Notes: generated by a model from the sequence alone, not told the origin. A stretch of DNA of 64,000 nt from JALZUE01 sp051251725 (GCA_051251725.1 JBPOFN010000005.1:62001-126000), one strand, 5' to 3'; shown: positions 18,141-27,432, counted from the first letter of the stretch. A program made the numbers and translations.

Positions 18141-18186
18141 AATAAGACTTAACCCCGGCTAAGGTTAACTGATGCTCAGTCTTATT
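18141..18186. terminator. Hairpin between convergent deacetylase and sco genes
   Basis: AATAAGACT (18141-18149) pairs with AGTCTTATT (18178-18186), with an inner TTAACC/GGTTAA stem. The right arm overlaps the sco stop codon. T runs are short, so terminator function is plausible but not strong. Confidence 0.4.
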
Positions 18187-18865
18187 TCGCCAACTGCGCC
18201 GCAAGCGCAACCACTTTAGCAAAATCACTCACCAGCTTATCACCTTCAACAATTGGCAATTCGCCTAGCTGATGTTGCGGTTTAAAAATCGCCGCGATTT
18301 TTCCTTTAGGGTTGATCAAAACAATAGAAGCACTGTGATCCACTAAATAACTATTCGCTGCTTGCTCAGGTGCTCCGGAAGCAAGCAAATGGCTAGCAGC
18401 ATCATCGCCATCAGTTATCGCATACATCAAGCCCAAGTTGCGTGCGAAAGGAAACAGCACCTCATGCCCTGCTCTTAAGGCAATAAAATCAGGATGAAAA
18501 TAATTAATGTACTGAGACAGTTTATCTTGGCTGTCACGCGCTGGATCGACCGAAACTAATAACACCTGGTTGTTCGGTGTGATCGCCTGTAAATCACCAT
18601 AAGCAAAGTTTAGCTCTTGTAAGGTTGTCGGGCAGACATCAGGACAAGAAGTATAACCAAAAAACACCCACGACCACTTTCCTTGTAGCGAAGCATTATT
18701 AAATACTTGCCCTTGGTGATCGGTCATTTCAAACGCTTTAATATCTCGCTGCTGCTGATAATACAATGCATATTCAGGTAACGCTAAGTTATTACTTTTT
18801 ACATAAACCATAGCGCCAACAGCGAGTGATGCCAGAGCGATGATCAGATATAACAATTTATTCAT
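18182..18865 (-). CDS. SCO1/SenC family copper chaperone
   Basis: 227 residues. An N-terminal membrane anchor (about 4-22) is followed by a thioredoxin fold with the copper-binding CxxxC in FGYTSCPDVCPTT (Cys74, Cys78) and the third ligand in YLVDHSAS (about His176). It delivers copper to the CuA centre of cytochrome c oxidase subunit II, on the periplasmic side. It is the last gene of the run of oxidase-assembly genes (84 bp after ctaB), which fits this role. Confidence 0.93.
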   Translation of the reverse strand: MNKLLYLIIALASLAVGAMVYVKSNNLALPEYALYYQQQRDIKAFEMTDHQGQVFNNASLQGKWSWVFFGYTSCPDVCPTTLQELNFAYGDLQAITPNNQVLLVSVDPARDSQDKLSQYINYFHPDFIALRAGHEVLFPFARNLGLMYAITDGDDAASHLLASGAPEQAANSYLVDHSASIVLINPKGKIAAIFKPQHQLGELPIVEGDKLVSDFAKVVALAAQLAK

Positions 18866-18949
18866 TTTTTACTGCTTACTTACTAAAATATGGACTAATA
18901 AAAAGACTATTAAAGAGATTATTAAACGGGCTAACAAATCAGTTAAAAG

Positions 18950-19861
18950 TTAACTCACCGGCAGCAAATAATGATCTAATAACAAGATGATAAACAATAC
19001 CATTAAGTGAATAATGGAGAACTTAAAAGTGTCCATCGCGGTATTTTCATCGGCACTAAATTTCAACTTCCAAGCATAAGCAAAAAACATTAAATTTAAA
19101 GCAACCGCGCCGATTAAATAAAGCCAATTACTCATCCCGACTAAATAAGGCAACAAACCAACAATAAACAGCAATACTGTGTATAACAAGATTTGTGTTT
19201 TGGTAAAGTTTATTCCATGTGTTACGGGTAACATGGGAATATTAACTTTCGCATAATCATTTCGGCGGTGAATCGCCAGCGCCCAAAAATGCGGCGGAGT
19301 CCAAGTGAAGATCAATAAGACCAATAACAAGGCATGCGGATGAACTTCATTCGTCATTGAGGTCCAGCCCAATAATGGCGGGATCGCACCAGCTAAACCA
19401 CCAATAGTAATATTTTGTGGTGTCGCCCGTTTTAAATACATTGTATAAACAACGCTATAACCAACCAAGCCCGCGAGCGTTAACCATGCCGTGAGTGCGT
19501 TAACCAAGGCATACAAAATCACAAAACCTAAAACGGCGATACTAAGAGCAAAAAGAATGGCATTTTGCTGGCTGATTTTACCATTAGGGATCGGCCGGTT
19601 ATGCGTACGCCCCATAATGCTATCAATCCGCTGATCAACAATATGATTAATTGCCGCTGCAGCCGATGAAAGTAAACCTATACCTAACATCGACGAAATT
19701 AATAGTTGCCAAGGAATAGTACTTGGCACTGATAGACACATACCAACTAAAGCCGTTAATACTAATAAAGCAACAACACGCGGTTTGGTTATTTCATAAT
19801 AATCACGCCATGAAGCTTTTGAAACTGATGCCTCTGACGATACAACACTTGTTTCACTCAT
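18950..19861 (-). CDS. ctaB: Protoheme IX farnesyltransferase (heme O synthase)
   Basis: Adds the farnesyl tail to protoheme IX, giving heme O for the oxidase. 303 residues with about nine membrane helices and UbiA-family motifs: NHIVDQRIDSIMGRTHNRP in the first Asp-rich loop and HFWALAIHRRNDYAKVNIPMLP in the second. Its start overlaps the ctaA stop by 8 bp, indicating translational coupling. Named ctaB here because it stands with the aa3 oxidase genes; cyoE is the same family. Confidence 0.95.
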   Translation of the reverse strand: MSETSVVSSEASVSKASWRDYYEITKPRVVALLVLTALVGMCLSVPSTIPWQLLISSMLGIGLLSSAAAAINHIVDQRIDSIMGRTHNRPIPNGKISQQNAILFALSIAVLGFVILYALVNALTAWLTLAGLVGYSVVYTMYLKRATPQNITIGGLAGAIPPLLGWTSMTNEVHPHALLLVLLIFTWTPPHFWALAIHRRNDYAKVNIPMLPVTHGINFTKTQILLYTVLLFIVGLLPYLVGMSNWLYLIGAVALNLMFFAYAWKLKFSADENTAMDTFKFSIIHLMVLFIILLLDHYLLPVS

Positions 19862-20891
19862 TAACTTTCCCTTTTGGCAATGAACCGATATTGAACAACT
19901 TATAGGTTAACGAAAGTAACACTAACATCAAACAAGCAGCAACGACATTATGACTTACCGCCACAAAAAGCGGTAACGAGAACCAAATATTACTGATCCC
20001 TAACCCGACTTGTACACTTAAAACCGCAAGCAATAAACCAGCGCTGCGTTTTAATAATAAACTGGTCGCTGATTTAAAAACCAAGAGCGCGAGCCAAGCT
20101 AGATAAACAGCGGTAATAATAGCGCCAAAGCGATGCATTACATGAATAGTCAAACGTTCATCATGATCTAAATGGCCAAATTCGTAGCTATCACGATGTG
20201 GTGGAATTAAGTCAAATGAATCAGCGAACGTGAGTTGTGATTGCCAACCGGCTTGGCAAATGGGTAATTCTGTACAAACTAACGCAGCATAATTTGATGA
20301 GGTCCAGCCACCTAAGGCGATTTGCAGCACTAAAATAAAGACGCCAATTAAGGCCGGTTTTTTCAATTTAGCTAATTTTTCAGCATCAGCAACTGGCTTG
20401 TTTTTTTGCCGTTCGCCTAACCTTAAATACAAAATAAACAGTAAACATAAGGTGGTAAAACCGCCCAGTAAATGCCCCATCACCACAATCGGCATTAACT
20501 TCATGGTAACCGTCCACATGCCTAAAGCGGCTTGAAAAATTACCACTGCTAAAATAGTTAAAGGCAATTTCACCGGACTCCCCGTGTTTCGCTGCTTAAC
20601 GCAGATAATGGCAATCGCCAGAATTAATAAACCTAACGAGCCAGCAAAATAACGATGGATCATTTCATTCCATGCTTTTTCAGGTTCAACTAAGCGATCA
20701 GGAAAGGCTTGTTGCGCTTTATCAATTTGCTCTGCCGTTTCTGGCACATCAATCAAACCATAACAGCCCGGCCAGTCAGGGCAACCTAAACCAGCATGAG
20801 TTAAACGGGTATAAGCGCCTAAACTGACCACTAAAATCGCTAATAAAATACTAATAAAAACAAGCTTACGTAAAGAAAATACCCTGTTCAT
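19854..20891 (-). CDS. ctaA: Heme A synthase
   Basis: Oxidises heme O to heme A in the membrane (COX15/CtaA family). 345 residues, eight hydrophobic segments. Conserved His positions are visible in GAYTRLTHAGLGCPDWPGC (about 26-43, the heme-linked His and the GCPDWPGC motif), WNEMIHRYFAG, VVMGHLLGG and IHVMHRFGA. The stop overlaps ctaB; the start is 2 bp after the stop of the CxxxC protein gene, so these genes are tightly coupled. Presence of CtaA indicates a heme-A (aa3) rather than bo3 oxidase. Confidence 0.95.
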   Translation of the reverse strand: MNRVFSLRKLVFISILLAILVVSLGAYTRLTHAGLGCPDWPGCYGLIDVPETAEQIDKAQQAFPDRLVEPEKAWNEMIHRYFAGSLGLLILAIAIICVKQRNTGSPVKLPLTILAVVIFQAALGMWTVTMKLMPIVVMGHLLGGFTTLCLLFILYLRLGERQKNKPVADAEKLAKLKKPALIGVFILVLQIALGGWTSSNYAALVCTELPICQAGWQSQLTFADSFDLIPPHRDSYEFGHLDHDERLTIHVMHRFGAIITAVYLAWLALLVFKSATSLLLKRSAGLLLAVLSVQVGLGISNIWFSLPLFVAVSHNVVAACLMLVLLSLTYKLFNIGSLPKGKVNE

Positions 20892-20893
20892 CG

Positions 20894-21454
20894 TTAGCCC
20901 ACCTTCGAATACTTTAATAACTTTTTCATATCAGCTAAAACGGCTTTACCAAAGCTAGGAATGTTATCGTTCGAAGTAGGTAAGTGATGGCTCATTAAAA
21001 TATTGCCCATAGGGTCAACAACATAAAGTTTTGTTTGATCGGCATTGGTTAGCGCTTTATTTGACGCTTGGGTAAATTGCCATTCATGTTGACGCACTGT
21101 CGCTAACTGTTCGGAACTTAGACTCGATTGATAAAGTGCTACCGGAGTAACACGCGGCATTTCTTTGCCAAGCGCAATATAGGTATTATTAACGCCGACT
21201 AAAACCTGTTGGCATAATTGCTCACAGTTTTCAGGCAACAGATAAACCAATAACCATTGTTTATCTTCAGGGTGTGCGGCTAAGCCAAGGTTTGTTATTG
21301 GTAAAGGTGGTTCAAGTAACTCACCTTGGTTGGTAACGCCATATTCTAGCCACTGAAATGTCAGTGCTAATTTCGCCAAAATAATCGGTAATGCAAAAGC
21401 GAGGATAACCATAACAAGGCTTTTACGTGATTTATTGCGCTGATTTATATCCAT
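20894..21454 (-). CDS. Oxidase-cluster membrane-anchored protein with a Sco-like CxxxC
   Basis: 186 residues: one N-terminal membrane helix (about 14-32) and a periplasmic domain that looks thioredoxin-like (WLLVYLLPENCEQLCQQ; then KLYVVDPMGNILMSHH). The CEQLC pair has the same CxxxC spacing as SCO1, and the downstream VVDPMGNI recalls the Sco/thioredoxin strand, but the Sco DHS histidine is not obvious. It lies between surf1 and ctaA with a 2-bp gap to ctaA. A role in copper delivery or thiol reduction during oxidase assembly is inferred from this context, not shown. The family is usually annotated as a cytochrome-oxidase-associated membrane protein. Confidence 0.7.
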   Translation of the reverse strand: MDINQRNKSRKSLVMVILAFALPIILAKLALTFQWLEYGVTNQGELLEPPLPITNLGLAAHPEDKQWLLVYLLPENCEQLCQQVLVGVNNTYIALGKEMPRVTPVALYQSSLSSEQLATVRQHEWQFTQASNKALTNADQTKLYVVDPMGNILMSHHLPTSNDNIPSFGKAVLADMKKLLKYSKVG

Positions 21455-21518
21455 CTAAAACCTACCACTGTTATTTTTGTTTATTATTATTTTATCGTTA
21501 TTCACACGGCTAAAGTAC

Positions 21519-22298
21519 TTATTGGGGCGTACTACTGAGTTTCGCCTTTCTTGCTGCCCACAACATTAACAAGCACCACGCAACAGCTAAACTAAACCAC
21601 TGAAACGCATAACCTCGATGTTTTTCTGGCGGCATAACAATCGCTTGCCAATTTTTTTCATAACCTAGTGTTTCTTTTTTATCTAAGTAAACCACAAAGG
21701 GCAAGAGTTGTTTATCAATTAATTGGGCTAATTTGCCAATATTTATTTGTTGGATCAGTTGCGGCCAGGGCGCAGGAGTTAAATTTTCTTCCGCTAGGGT
21801 GATGCCTTTTTCGATAATGCGAATATTACCGGTCAATGAAACCTTGCCCGTTAAAGCCTTGAGCGTCGGTTTTATTTGTCGGGTTCTATCACCGGCATAC
21901 CAACCTAAATTAACCAGCACATAACCTTGCTCTGTAATTAACGGTTGAATCACTCTAAAACCATATTTGCCATTAAACATTTGATTGTCTAACAGGAAAA
22001 TAATGTCGGGAATAAACTCACCAATAAGCTCAACCGGTAAATCGTTAATCTCTTCAAGGCTGGAAAAGGTATCTTTTAACGCTAGAATCTCTGCCAGCGA
22101 AAATACACCAGCAGTTTTTAATTGCTCAATTTTTACAAGTCGCAGCTCTTTTTCGACCGCACGTTGAATTTGCCATAATCCTAACTTGACCAAAGCAAAA
22201 AATACCAGCAAGGTAATAACTAACCATATGCCATTAATCGCTAGATATTTTTTAACGCGAAACTTATTCAAGTGTTGAGTAAAGTGTAAATAACTCAT
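21519..22298 (-). CDS. SURF1 family oxidase assembly protein
   Basis: 259 residues with the SURF1 layout: an N-terminal membrane helix (about 23-42), a large periplasmic domain, and a C-terminal helix (about 228-248). Conserved signs are LGLWQIQRAVEKELRL near the first helix, VLVNLGWYAGDR in the middle and HRGYAFQWFSLA before the last helix. SURF1 proteins help insert heme A into subunit I. First gene of the assembly run surf1-CxxxC protein-ctaA-ctaB-sco. Confidence 0.93.
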   Translation of the reverse strand: MSYLHFTQHLNKFRVKKYLAINGIWLVITLLVFFALVKLGLWQIQRAVEKELRLVKIEQLKTAGVFSLAEILALKDTFSSLEEINDLPVELIGEFIPDIIFLLDNQMFNGKYGFRVIQPLITEQGYVLVNLGWYAGDRTRQIKPTLKALTGKVSLTGNIRIIEKGITLAEENLTPAPWPQLIQQINIGKLAQLIDKQLLPFVVYLDKKETLGYEKNWQAIVMPPEKHRGYAFQWFSLAVAWCLLMLWAARKAKLSSTPQ

Positions 22299-22326
22299 GG
22301 CTTAAACATCTAAAAAGAGTGTAAAA

Positions 22327-22536
22327 ATGTTAGTTAAAGTGATCGTTGTTGGGTTATTAGCTTTTATGATATACAACTTATTCAAAGCCTTATTTATAAT
22401 GAATAAAAACGACCCTGACCAACCAAAAATGTCTACTTACATTGGTCGTCGGGTAATGACATCAGTAGTTATTGTTATTCTACTGCTTATTCTGATTGCT
22501 ACTGGAGTGATAACACCTAATCCGCGCCCTTATTAA
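22327..22536 (+). CDS. DUF2909 twin-helix membrane protein
   Basis: 69 residues with two membrane helices (about 3-25 and 46-63), a charged middle (NKNDPDQPKMSTYIGRR) and a short Pro-rich tail. Matches the DUF2909 family that sits, opposite to its neighbours, between coxC and surf1 in many gammaproteobacteria. The 28-bp gap to the surf1 start means the two promoters must be close or overlapping. Function unknown; conserved position points to oxidase assembly or stability. Confidence 0.85.
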   Translation: MLVKVIVVGLLAFMIYNLFKALFIMNKNDPDQPKMSTYIGRRVMTSVVIVILLLILIATGVITPNPRPY

Positions 22537-22566
22537 TAATTATCGACTTTAACGAATCTTGATTAA

Positions 22567-22606
22567 AATTGAGGTGCACTGCTCAAAGCATTGACACACC
22601 TCAATT
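22567..22606. terminator. Hairpin between DUF2909 and coxC
   Basis: Perfect 10-bp arms AATTGAGGTG (22567-22576) and CACCTCAATT (22597-22606). It lies between two convergent genes; flanking T or A runs are modest. Confidence 0.55.
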
Positions 22607-22636
22607 CAAATTGACTTTTGTGCTTATTAACTGACG

Positions 22637-23518
22637 CTAAATAATATAAACGAAAGCAAATAACAACACCCAAACCACATCAACAAAATGCCAATACCAA
22701 CTTGCTGCTTGAAAAGCAAAGTGATTCTCTGGCGTAAAATGACCTTTTAAAACACGGAAAAACATCACCAATAACATCACTGTGCCTAAGGTGACATGGA
22801 AACCATGAAAGCCTGTTAACATAAAGAAGGTGTTGCCATAAATACCGCTTGCTAACGTTAAGCCCATTTGTGAATAGGCATGAATATACTCTTCCACTTG
22901 TAACACTAAGAAAATAGCGCCTAACAATACGGTAATGCCTAACCAGATTTTCAATTTACTGCGTTCATTTTTTTCTAATGCTACATGTGCAAAATGTGCG
23001 GTAACTGATGAGGTTAATAAAATGAGCGTGTTATATAGCGGTAAACCATTCCAGCCCATACCTTCAGTTTCAGTACCGTCTGGGGTTTTTATTAATGGCC
23101 AAGAAGCGGTAAATTCTGGCCACAAGACAGCCGCAGTCATAGCATTATTACTAGCTCCGTCTAACCAAGGGACAGAAAAAGTACGGGCATAAAGTAAAGC
23201 GCCAAAAAAAGCGGCGAAAAACATTACTTCGGAAAAAATAAACCAGCTCATGCCTTGTTTGAATGATTGGTCCATTTGATGGCTATATTTACCAGCCATT
23301 GACTCATCAATAACATTACCAAACCAGCCAACAACCATATAGATAACTAAAGCGATGCCGGCTAATAACACCCATCCGCCCCAGCCTGCTTCTTCAACCT
23401 TTAATGTTGATACGTACTCGCCGGCACCTATCGCAATTAAAAATAACGCCACCGCACCAACAATTGGCCAATGGCTTTGGGCCGGTACGTAATACGATTC
23501 ATATTCTTTTGTTGTCAT
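22637..23518 (-). CDS. coxC: Cytochrome c oxidase subunit III
   Basis: 293 residues, seven membrane helices. Family signs include FKQGMSWFIFSEVMFFAAFFGAL near the N-terminal third, LTSSVTAHFAHVAL, GIYGNTFFMLTGFHGFHV and the end SWYWHFVDVVWVLLF. Subunit III supports proton uptake and stability of the aa3 oxidase in the inner membrane. It follows ctaG by 28 bp in the coxB-coxA-ctaG-coxC order normal for proteobacteria. Confidence 0.96.
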   Translation of the reverse strand: MTTKEYESYYVPAQSHWPIVGAVALFLIAIGAGEYVSTLKVEEAGWGGWVLLAGIALVIYMVVGWFGNVIDESMAGKYSHQMDQSFKQGMSWFIFSEVMFFAAFFGALLYARTFSVPWLDGASNNAMTAAVLWPEFTASWPLIKTPDGTETEGMGWNGLPLYNTLILLTSSVTAHFAHVALEKNERSKLKIWLGITVLLGAIFLVLQVEEYIHAYSQMGLTLASGIYGNTFFMLTGFHGFHVTLGTVMLLVMFFRVLKGHFTPENHFAFQAASWYWHFVDVVWVLLFAFVYII

Positions 23519-23546
23519 CGTCTTTCCTCTTTAACAGTGGCTACGT

Positions 23547-24116
23547 TTATGAGCTAGCATTGGCCGTAATATCGTATAAAGTATACGACAAGGTCAGTGT
23601 CGAAATATCGCTTGGCAATTCTGGATCAACATAAAACTGCAGACCCATTTCAACTTCTTCACTGGCTTTTAACGGTTGCTGATTAAAACAAAAACATTCA
23701 ATTTTTTGTAAATAAACCGCTGCTCTCCCCGGCGACACAGAAGGAACTGCTTGACCAACAATATCGCGAGTAGACTCATTTTTTGCGTAAAACTTCACTA
23801 ATTTCATTTCACCCGGATGTACACTCACTTCATTAACCATAGGTTCGAACTGCCAAGGAATACCTTTGGCATTACGGCTAATAAATTGCACTGTCACTAA
23901 ACGACTTCGGTCAACACCATCTGCTTGATAAGTAGCTGCGCTGGTATTGGTTTTTCCGTTTAATCCGGTGATATCACAAAACACATCATATAAAGGCACT
24001 AAAGCAAAACCAAAACCAAACATAGCAAATACCACCAAGACCAATTTTTTCACGGTTTTTGTGGTTTTTTCCTGCTGCGTTAGCGCTGGCTTAATTTCTG
24101 GCTCTAGTTCTGACAT
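23547..24116 (-). CDS. ctaG: Cytochrome c oxidase assembly protein CtaG/Cox11
   Basis: 189 residues: one N-terminal membrane helix (about 25-46) and a periplasmic copper-binding domain. Motifs FGFALVPLYDVFCDITGLNGKT and the copper-binding pair in IECFCFNQQ (CFC) are visible. Cox11 delivers copper to the CuB site of subunit I. Located between coxA and coxC; the spacer to coxA holds a large hairpin. Confidence 0.95.
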   Translation of the reverse strand: MSELEPEIKPALTQQEKTTKTVKKLVLVVFAMFGFGFALVPLYDVFCDITGLNGKTNTSAATYQADGVDRSRLVTVQFISRNAKGIPWQFEPMVNEVSVHPGEMKLVKFYAKNESTRDIVGQAVPSVSPGRAAVYLQKIECFCFNQQPLKASEEVEMGLQFYVDPELPSDISTLTLSYTLYDITANASS

Positions 24117-24148
24117 GTTTTCCCTATTTTCAAATTAATCATCTAATT

Positions 24149-24272
24149 ATTAGTTGAGTTGAACTTTAAGTGATTTCGTTGAGCTTCGAGGCGAATATGC
24201 GACACGTAGACTCCTACTTGAGCATATTCAACGAAGTAATCGGCGAAATCACGACAAGTTCATTCAACTAAT
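24149..24272. repeat. Large imperfect hairpin between ctaG and coxA
   Basis: The first 30 bases (ATTAGTTGAGTTGAACTT... from 24149) are the imperfect reverse complement of the last 29 (to 24272), with an inner GAATATGC/GCATATTC pair. The right arm covers the coxA stop codon (24268-24270). It is placed so that an mRNA of coxBA-ctaG-coxC would fold here. Confidence 0.6.
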
Positions 24273-25860
24273 CAATTTTAGGTGGTGTTGTGAACGTATG
24301 ATATGGCGCTGGACTAGGTACAGTCCATTCCAAACCTTCCGCTCCTTCCCAAGGTTTCGCTGGCGCTTTTTCGCCGCCGCGAATACATTTGATCACCAGC
24401 ACTAAGAAAATCAGTTGCGATAAACCAAAGGCAAAACCACCAATACTGACCCACTTATTAAAGTCAGCAAACTGTAGCGCATAATCAGGAATACGGCGCG
24501 GCATGCCCGCTAAACCTAAAAAGTGCATTGGGAAGAACAATAAATTCACTGAAATTAATGAACACCAAAAATGCCACTTACTTAAGCAATCGTTGTACAT
24601 GTGGCCCGTCCATTTAGGTAACCAATAATAAGCGCCCGCATAAATTGAGAACAGCGCGCCAGTTACTAGTACATAATGGAAATGAGCAACCACGAAGTAG
24701 GTATCATGATATTGAAAATCAACCGGCGTCATTGCCAACATCAAGCCAGAGAAGCCACCAATAGTGAACAAGATAACAAAAGCAATTGAAAACAACATTG
24801 AGGTTTCAAAGCTGATTGAACCACGCCACATGGTTGCCGCCCAGTTAAATACTTTCACCCCAGTTGGCACCGCAATCAGCATAGTACAATACATAAAAAA
24901 CAGTTCACCAAATAATGGCATCCCCGTGGTAAACATATGGTGCGCCCAAACAATAAACGACAAGAACGCAATTGACGCTGTGGCATAAACCATTGAACTA
25001 TAACCAAATAACCTCTTACGAGCATAAGCTGGAATAGTCGTTGAGACAATACCAAAAGCTGGCAAGATCATAATGTAAACTTCAGGGTGACCAAAGAACC
25101 AGAAAATATGCTGGAACATCACCGGATCACCACCACCTGCGGCATCAAAGAAACTGGTGCCAAAGTAGGTATCAGTTAACACCATGGTAACGGTCCCGGC
25201 GAGCACCGGCATTACGGCAATCAACAAGTAGGCGGTAATGAAAAACGTCCACACAAACAGTGGCATTTTCATATATGTCATACCAGGAGCACGTAAATTC
25301 ATAATGGTAACAACTATGTTAATTGCCCCCATGATTGAAGAGATACCCATAATATGAACTGCAAAGACGAAAAACGCTGTGCTGCCATTACTGTATGTGG
25401 TTGATAATGGCGCGTAGAAAGTCCAACCAAAGTTTGGCGCACCACTTTCCATAAAAAACGACATCAATAAAATACTGAACGCAAATGGTAAAATCCAAAA
25501 GCTCCAGTTATTTAAGCGCGGCAAGGCCATGTCTGGCGCACCAATCATCATTGGTAACATCCAGTTAGCCAAACCGGTAAAAGCTGGCATAATGGCGCCA
25601 AACACCATGATCAAACCATGTACTGTGGTCATTTGGTTAAAGAAATCTGGTTCAACAATTTGTAATCCCGGCTGAAATAACTCAGCTCGGATCACCATTG
25701 CCATCGCACCGCCTATCAAAAACATGATAAACGAGAACCATAAATACATAGAACCGATATCTTTATGGTTGGTGGTATAGAACCAACGTTTAATACCCGT
25801 CATTTTGTGGTCGTGATGCTCGCCATCAGCGTGCGAATCATGAAGTGTTTCTGTTGTCAT
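24268..25860 (-). CDS. coxA: Cytochrome c oxidase subunit I
   Basis: 530 residues, twelve membrane helices, the catalytic subunit that reduces oxygen and pumps protons. Conserved signs: TTVHGLIMVFGAIMP with a heme a ligand, FGHPEVYIMILPAFGI with the His-Tyr CuB/cross-link region, ASIAFLSFIVWAHHMFTTGMP (CuB histidines), and HDTYFVVAHFHYVL with heme a3/a ligands. The Glu in the GHPEVY motif marks an A-type heme-copper oxidase. Lies 12 bp after coxB, and before ctaG. The stop codon falls in a hairpin. Confidence 0.98.
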   Translation of the reverse strand: MTTETLHDSHADGEHHDHKMTGIKRWFYTTNHKDIGSMYLWFSFIMFLIGGAMAMVIRAELFQPGLQIVEPDFFNQMTTVHGLIMVFGAIMPAFTGLANWMLPMMIGAPDMALPRLNNWSFWILPFAFSILLMSFFMESGAPNFGWTFYAPLSTTYSNGSTAFFVFAVHIMGISSIMGAINIVVTIMNLRAPGMTYMKMPLFVWTFFITAYLLIAVMPVLAGTVTMVLTDTYFGTSFFDAAGGGDPVMFQHIFWFFGHPEVYIMILPAFGIVSTTIPAYARKRLFGYSSMVYATASIAFLSFIVWAHHMFTTGMPLFGELFFMYCTMLIAVPTGVKVFNWAATMWRGSISFETSMLFSIAFVILFTIGGFSGLMLAMTPVDFQYHDTYFVVAHFHYVLVTGALFSIYAGAYYWLPKWTGHMYNDCLSKWHFWCSLISVNLLFFPMHFLGLAGMPRRIPDYALQFADFNKWVSIGGFAFGLSQLIFLVLVIKCIRGGEKAPAKPWEGAEGLEWTVPSPAPYHTFTTPPKID

Positions 25861-25872
25861 AATAAGTCCTCC

Positions 25873-27432
25873 TTACTTCGCACTTGCTTGGTTGCTAAAC
25901 TCTACAACATCAGCGGGTTGAACTAGGTCACCAGTATTATTACCCCAAGCATTTCGCTCATAAGTAATCACTGCTGCCATTTGTGTTTTAGTTAACATAC
26001 CTTTAAAAGCGGCCATCGCAGGGTTTTTACTACTGCCATTGAACACCATATCAATATGAGTAGATACATCACCTTTAACAATTGGGCTGTTTAATAGCGC
26101 TGGGAATACGGGTGGCATACCAGCCCCTGTGGGTTGATGACATGCTGAACATGAGGCTGTATAAACTTGCTCTCCCATCGTCATCAATTCATCTTTACTA
26201 TAAACCTTGGTTAAGTCTTCAGCAGGAACCGCTTCGGCAACTTTTTCACTTACCGCCTCAGTTACTTGCTCAACTGCATCATCAACGGCGGCGGCAACAC
26301 CACCAGTTATAGCACCTACATCAGCAGCTTGTACGGTATCACCGGTATTGTTATCCCAAGCATTACGCTCGTAAGTAACAACCGCAGCTAATTCTTTTAA
26401 ACTTAACTGTTTAGCAAAAGATGGCATACCATTTTTACCTTTAGCGACGATCGAAATATGCTCAGTAACACTACCCGTAGTTGCAACCGCACTACCTTTT
26501 AAGGCAGGGAACGCCGGCGGTAAACCTAAACCAGAGGGTTGATGACATGCTGCACAATGGGCAAGGTAGGCTTGCTCACCTAAGCTCATTAATTCATCCA
26601 TGCCTAACGTTGCATTTAATGATGCTTTTTCAGCTTCAGCAGCTTGTGCAATCAAAGCATTTTGCTCTTCAATCCACACAGCATAATCAGCTTCAGATTT
26701 GACAATAACTACAACCGGCATAAAACCGTGATCTTTACCACAAAGCTCAGCACACTGGCCGCGATAAATACCGGGTTCATCGACAATAGTCCAAGCTTCA
26801 TTAATAAATCCAGGGTTTGCATCTTGTTTAACCGCAAACGCAGGAACCCACCAAGAATGAATAACATCATCGGAAGTGATTAAAAATCTAACTTTTTTAT
26901 TAACTGGAATAACGAGCGGTTTATCAACTTCTAACAAGTAATTGACACCTTTTTTAGCACCTTCGCCATTGAGGTTGTCATATTGCTCTTTTGGTGTTGA
27001 AAGTACGGAGTAATATTCAATATCTTGGTCAAAATATTTATAATGCCACTTCCACTGAGAACCCGTGACTTGAATGGTAATATCAGAATTATCATTATTT
27101 TCCATATCAATCAGCGTACTCGTTGCTGGTATCGCCATTGCTATTAAAATAACAATTGGAATAGCGGTCCATAATATTTCAACTTTAGTGCTTTCATGAA
27201 AGGTGGCAGGTTTTACGCCTTTAGATTTGCGATGGAAGATCATTGACCAAAACATAGCACCAAAAACCACGGCACCAATGGCAGTACAAATCCACATCAC
27301 CAGCATATGCAAATCATAAACATCACGACTAACGGCTGTAACACCTTTCGTTAAGTTTAATTGCATGTCTGCCCAAGCTGAACTGGAAATTAAACTTCCC
27401 AACAACAGCCAACCTAGGTTACGTCTCTTCAC
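25873..27432 (-). CDS. coxB: Cytochrome c oxidase subunit II with two fused cytochrome c domains
   Basis: 519 residues. Signal sequence, two membrane helices (about 43-64 and 88-108), then the CuA domain with ligands His192, Cys227, Glu229, Cys231, His235 and Met238. Two class I cytochrome c domains follow: CAACH (293-297) and CSACH (428-432). The two share LM.[LM]GEQ.Y, PPAFPAL/PPVFPAL and TYERNAW.NNTGD, so they arose by duplication; an Ala/Val/Glu-rich linker (about 374-405) separates them. Accepts electrons at the periplasm and passes them to subunit I. Start is GTG at 27432 with GAGGAG upstream; the nearby ATG is out of frame. Confidence 0.96.
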   Translation of the reverse strand: MKRRNLGWLLLGSLISSSAWADMQLNLTKGVTAVSRDVYDLHMLVMWICTAIGAVVFGAMFWSMIFHRKSKGVKPATFHESTKVEILWTAIPIVILIAMAIPATSTLIDMENNDNSDITIQVTGSQWKWHYKYFDQDIEYYSVLSTPKEQYDNLNGEGAKKGVNYLLEVDKPLVIPVNKKVRFLITSDDVIHSWWVPAFAVKQDANPGFINEAWTIVDEPGIYRGQCAELCGKDHGFMPVVVIVKSEADYAVWIEEQNALIAQAAEAEKASLNATLGMDELMSLGEQAYLAHCAACHQPSGLGLPPAFPALKGSAVATTGSVTEHISIVAKGKNGMPSFAKQLSLKELAAVVTYERNAWDNNTGDTVQAADVGAITGGVAAAVDDAVEQVTEAVSEKVAEAVPAEDLTKVYSKDELMTMGEQVYTASCSACHQPTGAGMPPVFPALLNSPIVKGDVSTHIDMVFNGSSKNPAMAAFKGMLTKTQMAAVITYERNAWGNNTGDLVQPADVVEFSNQASAK

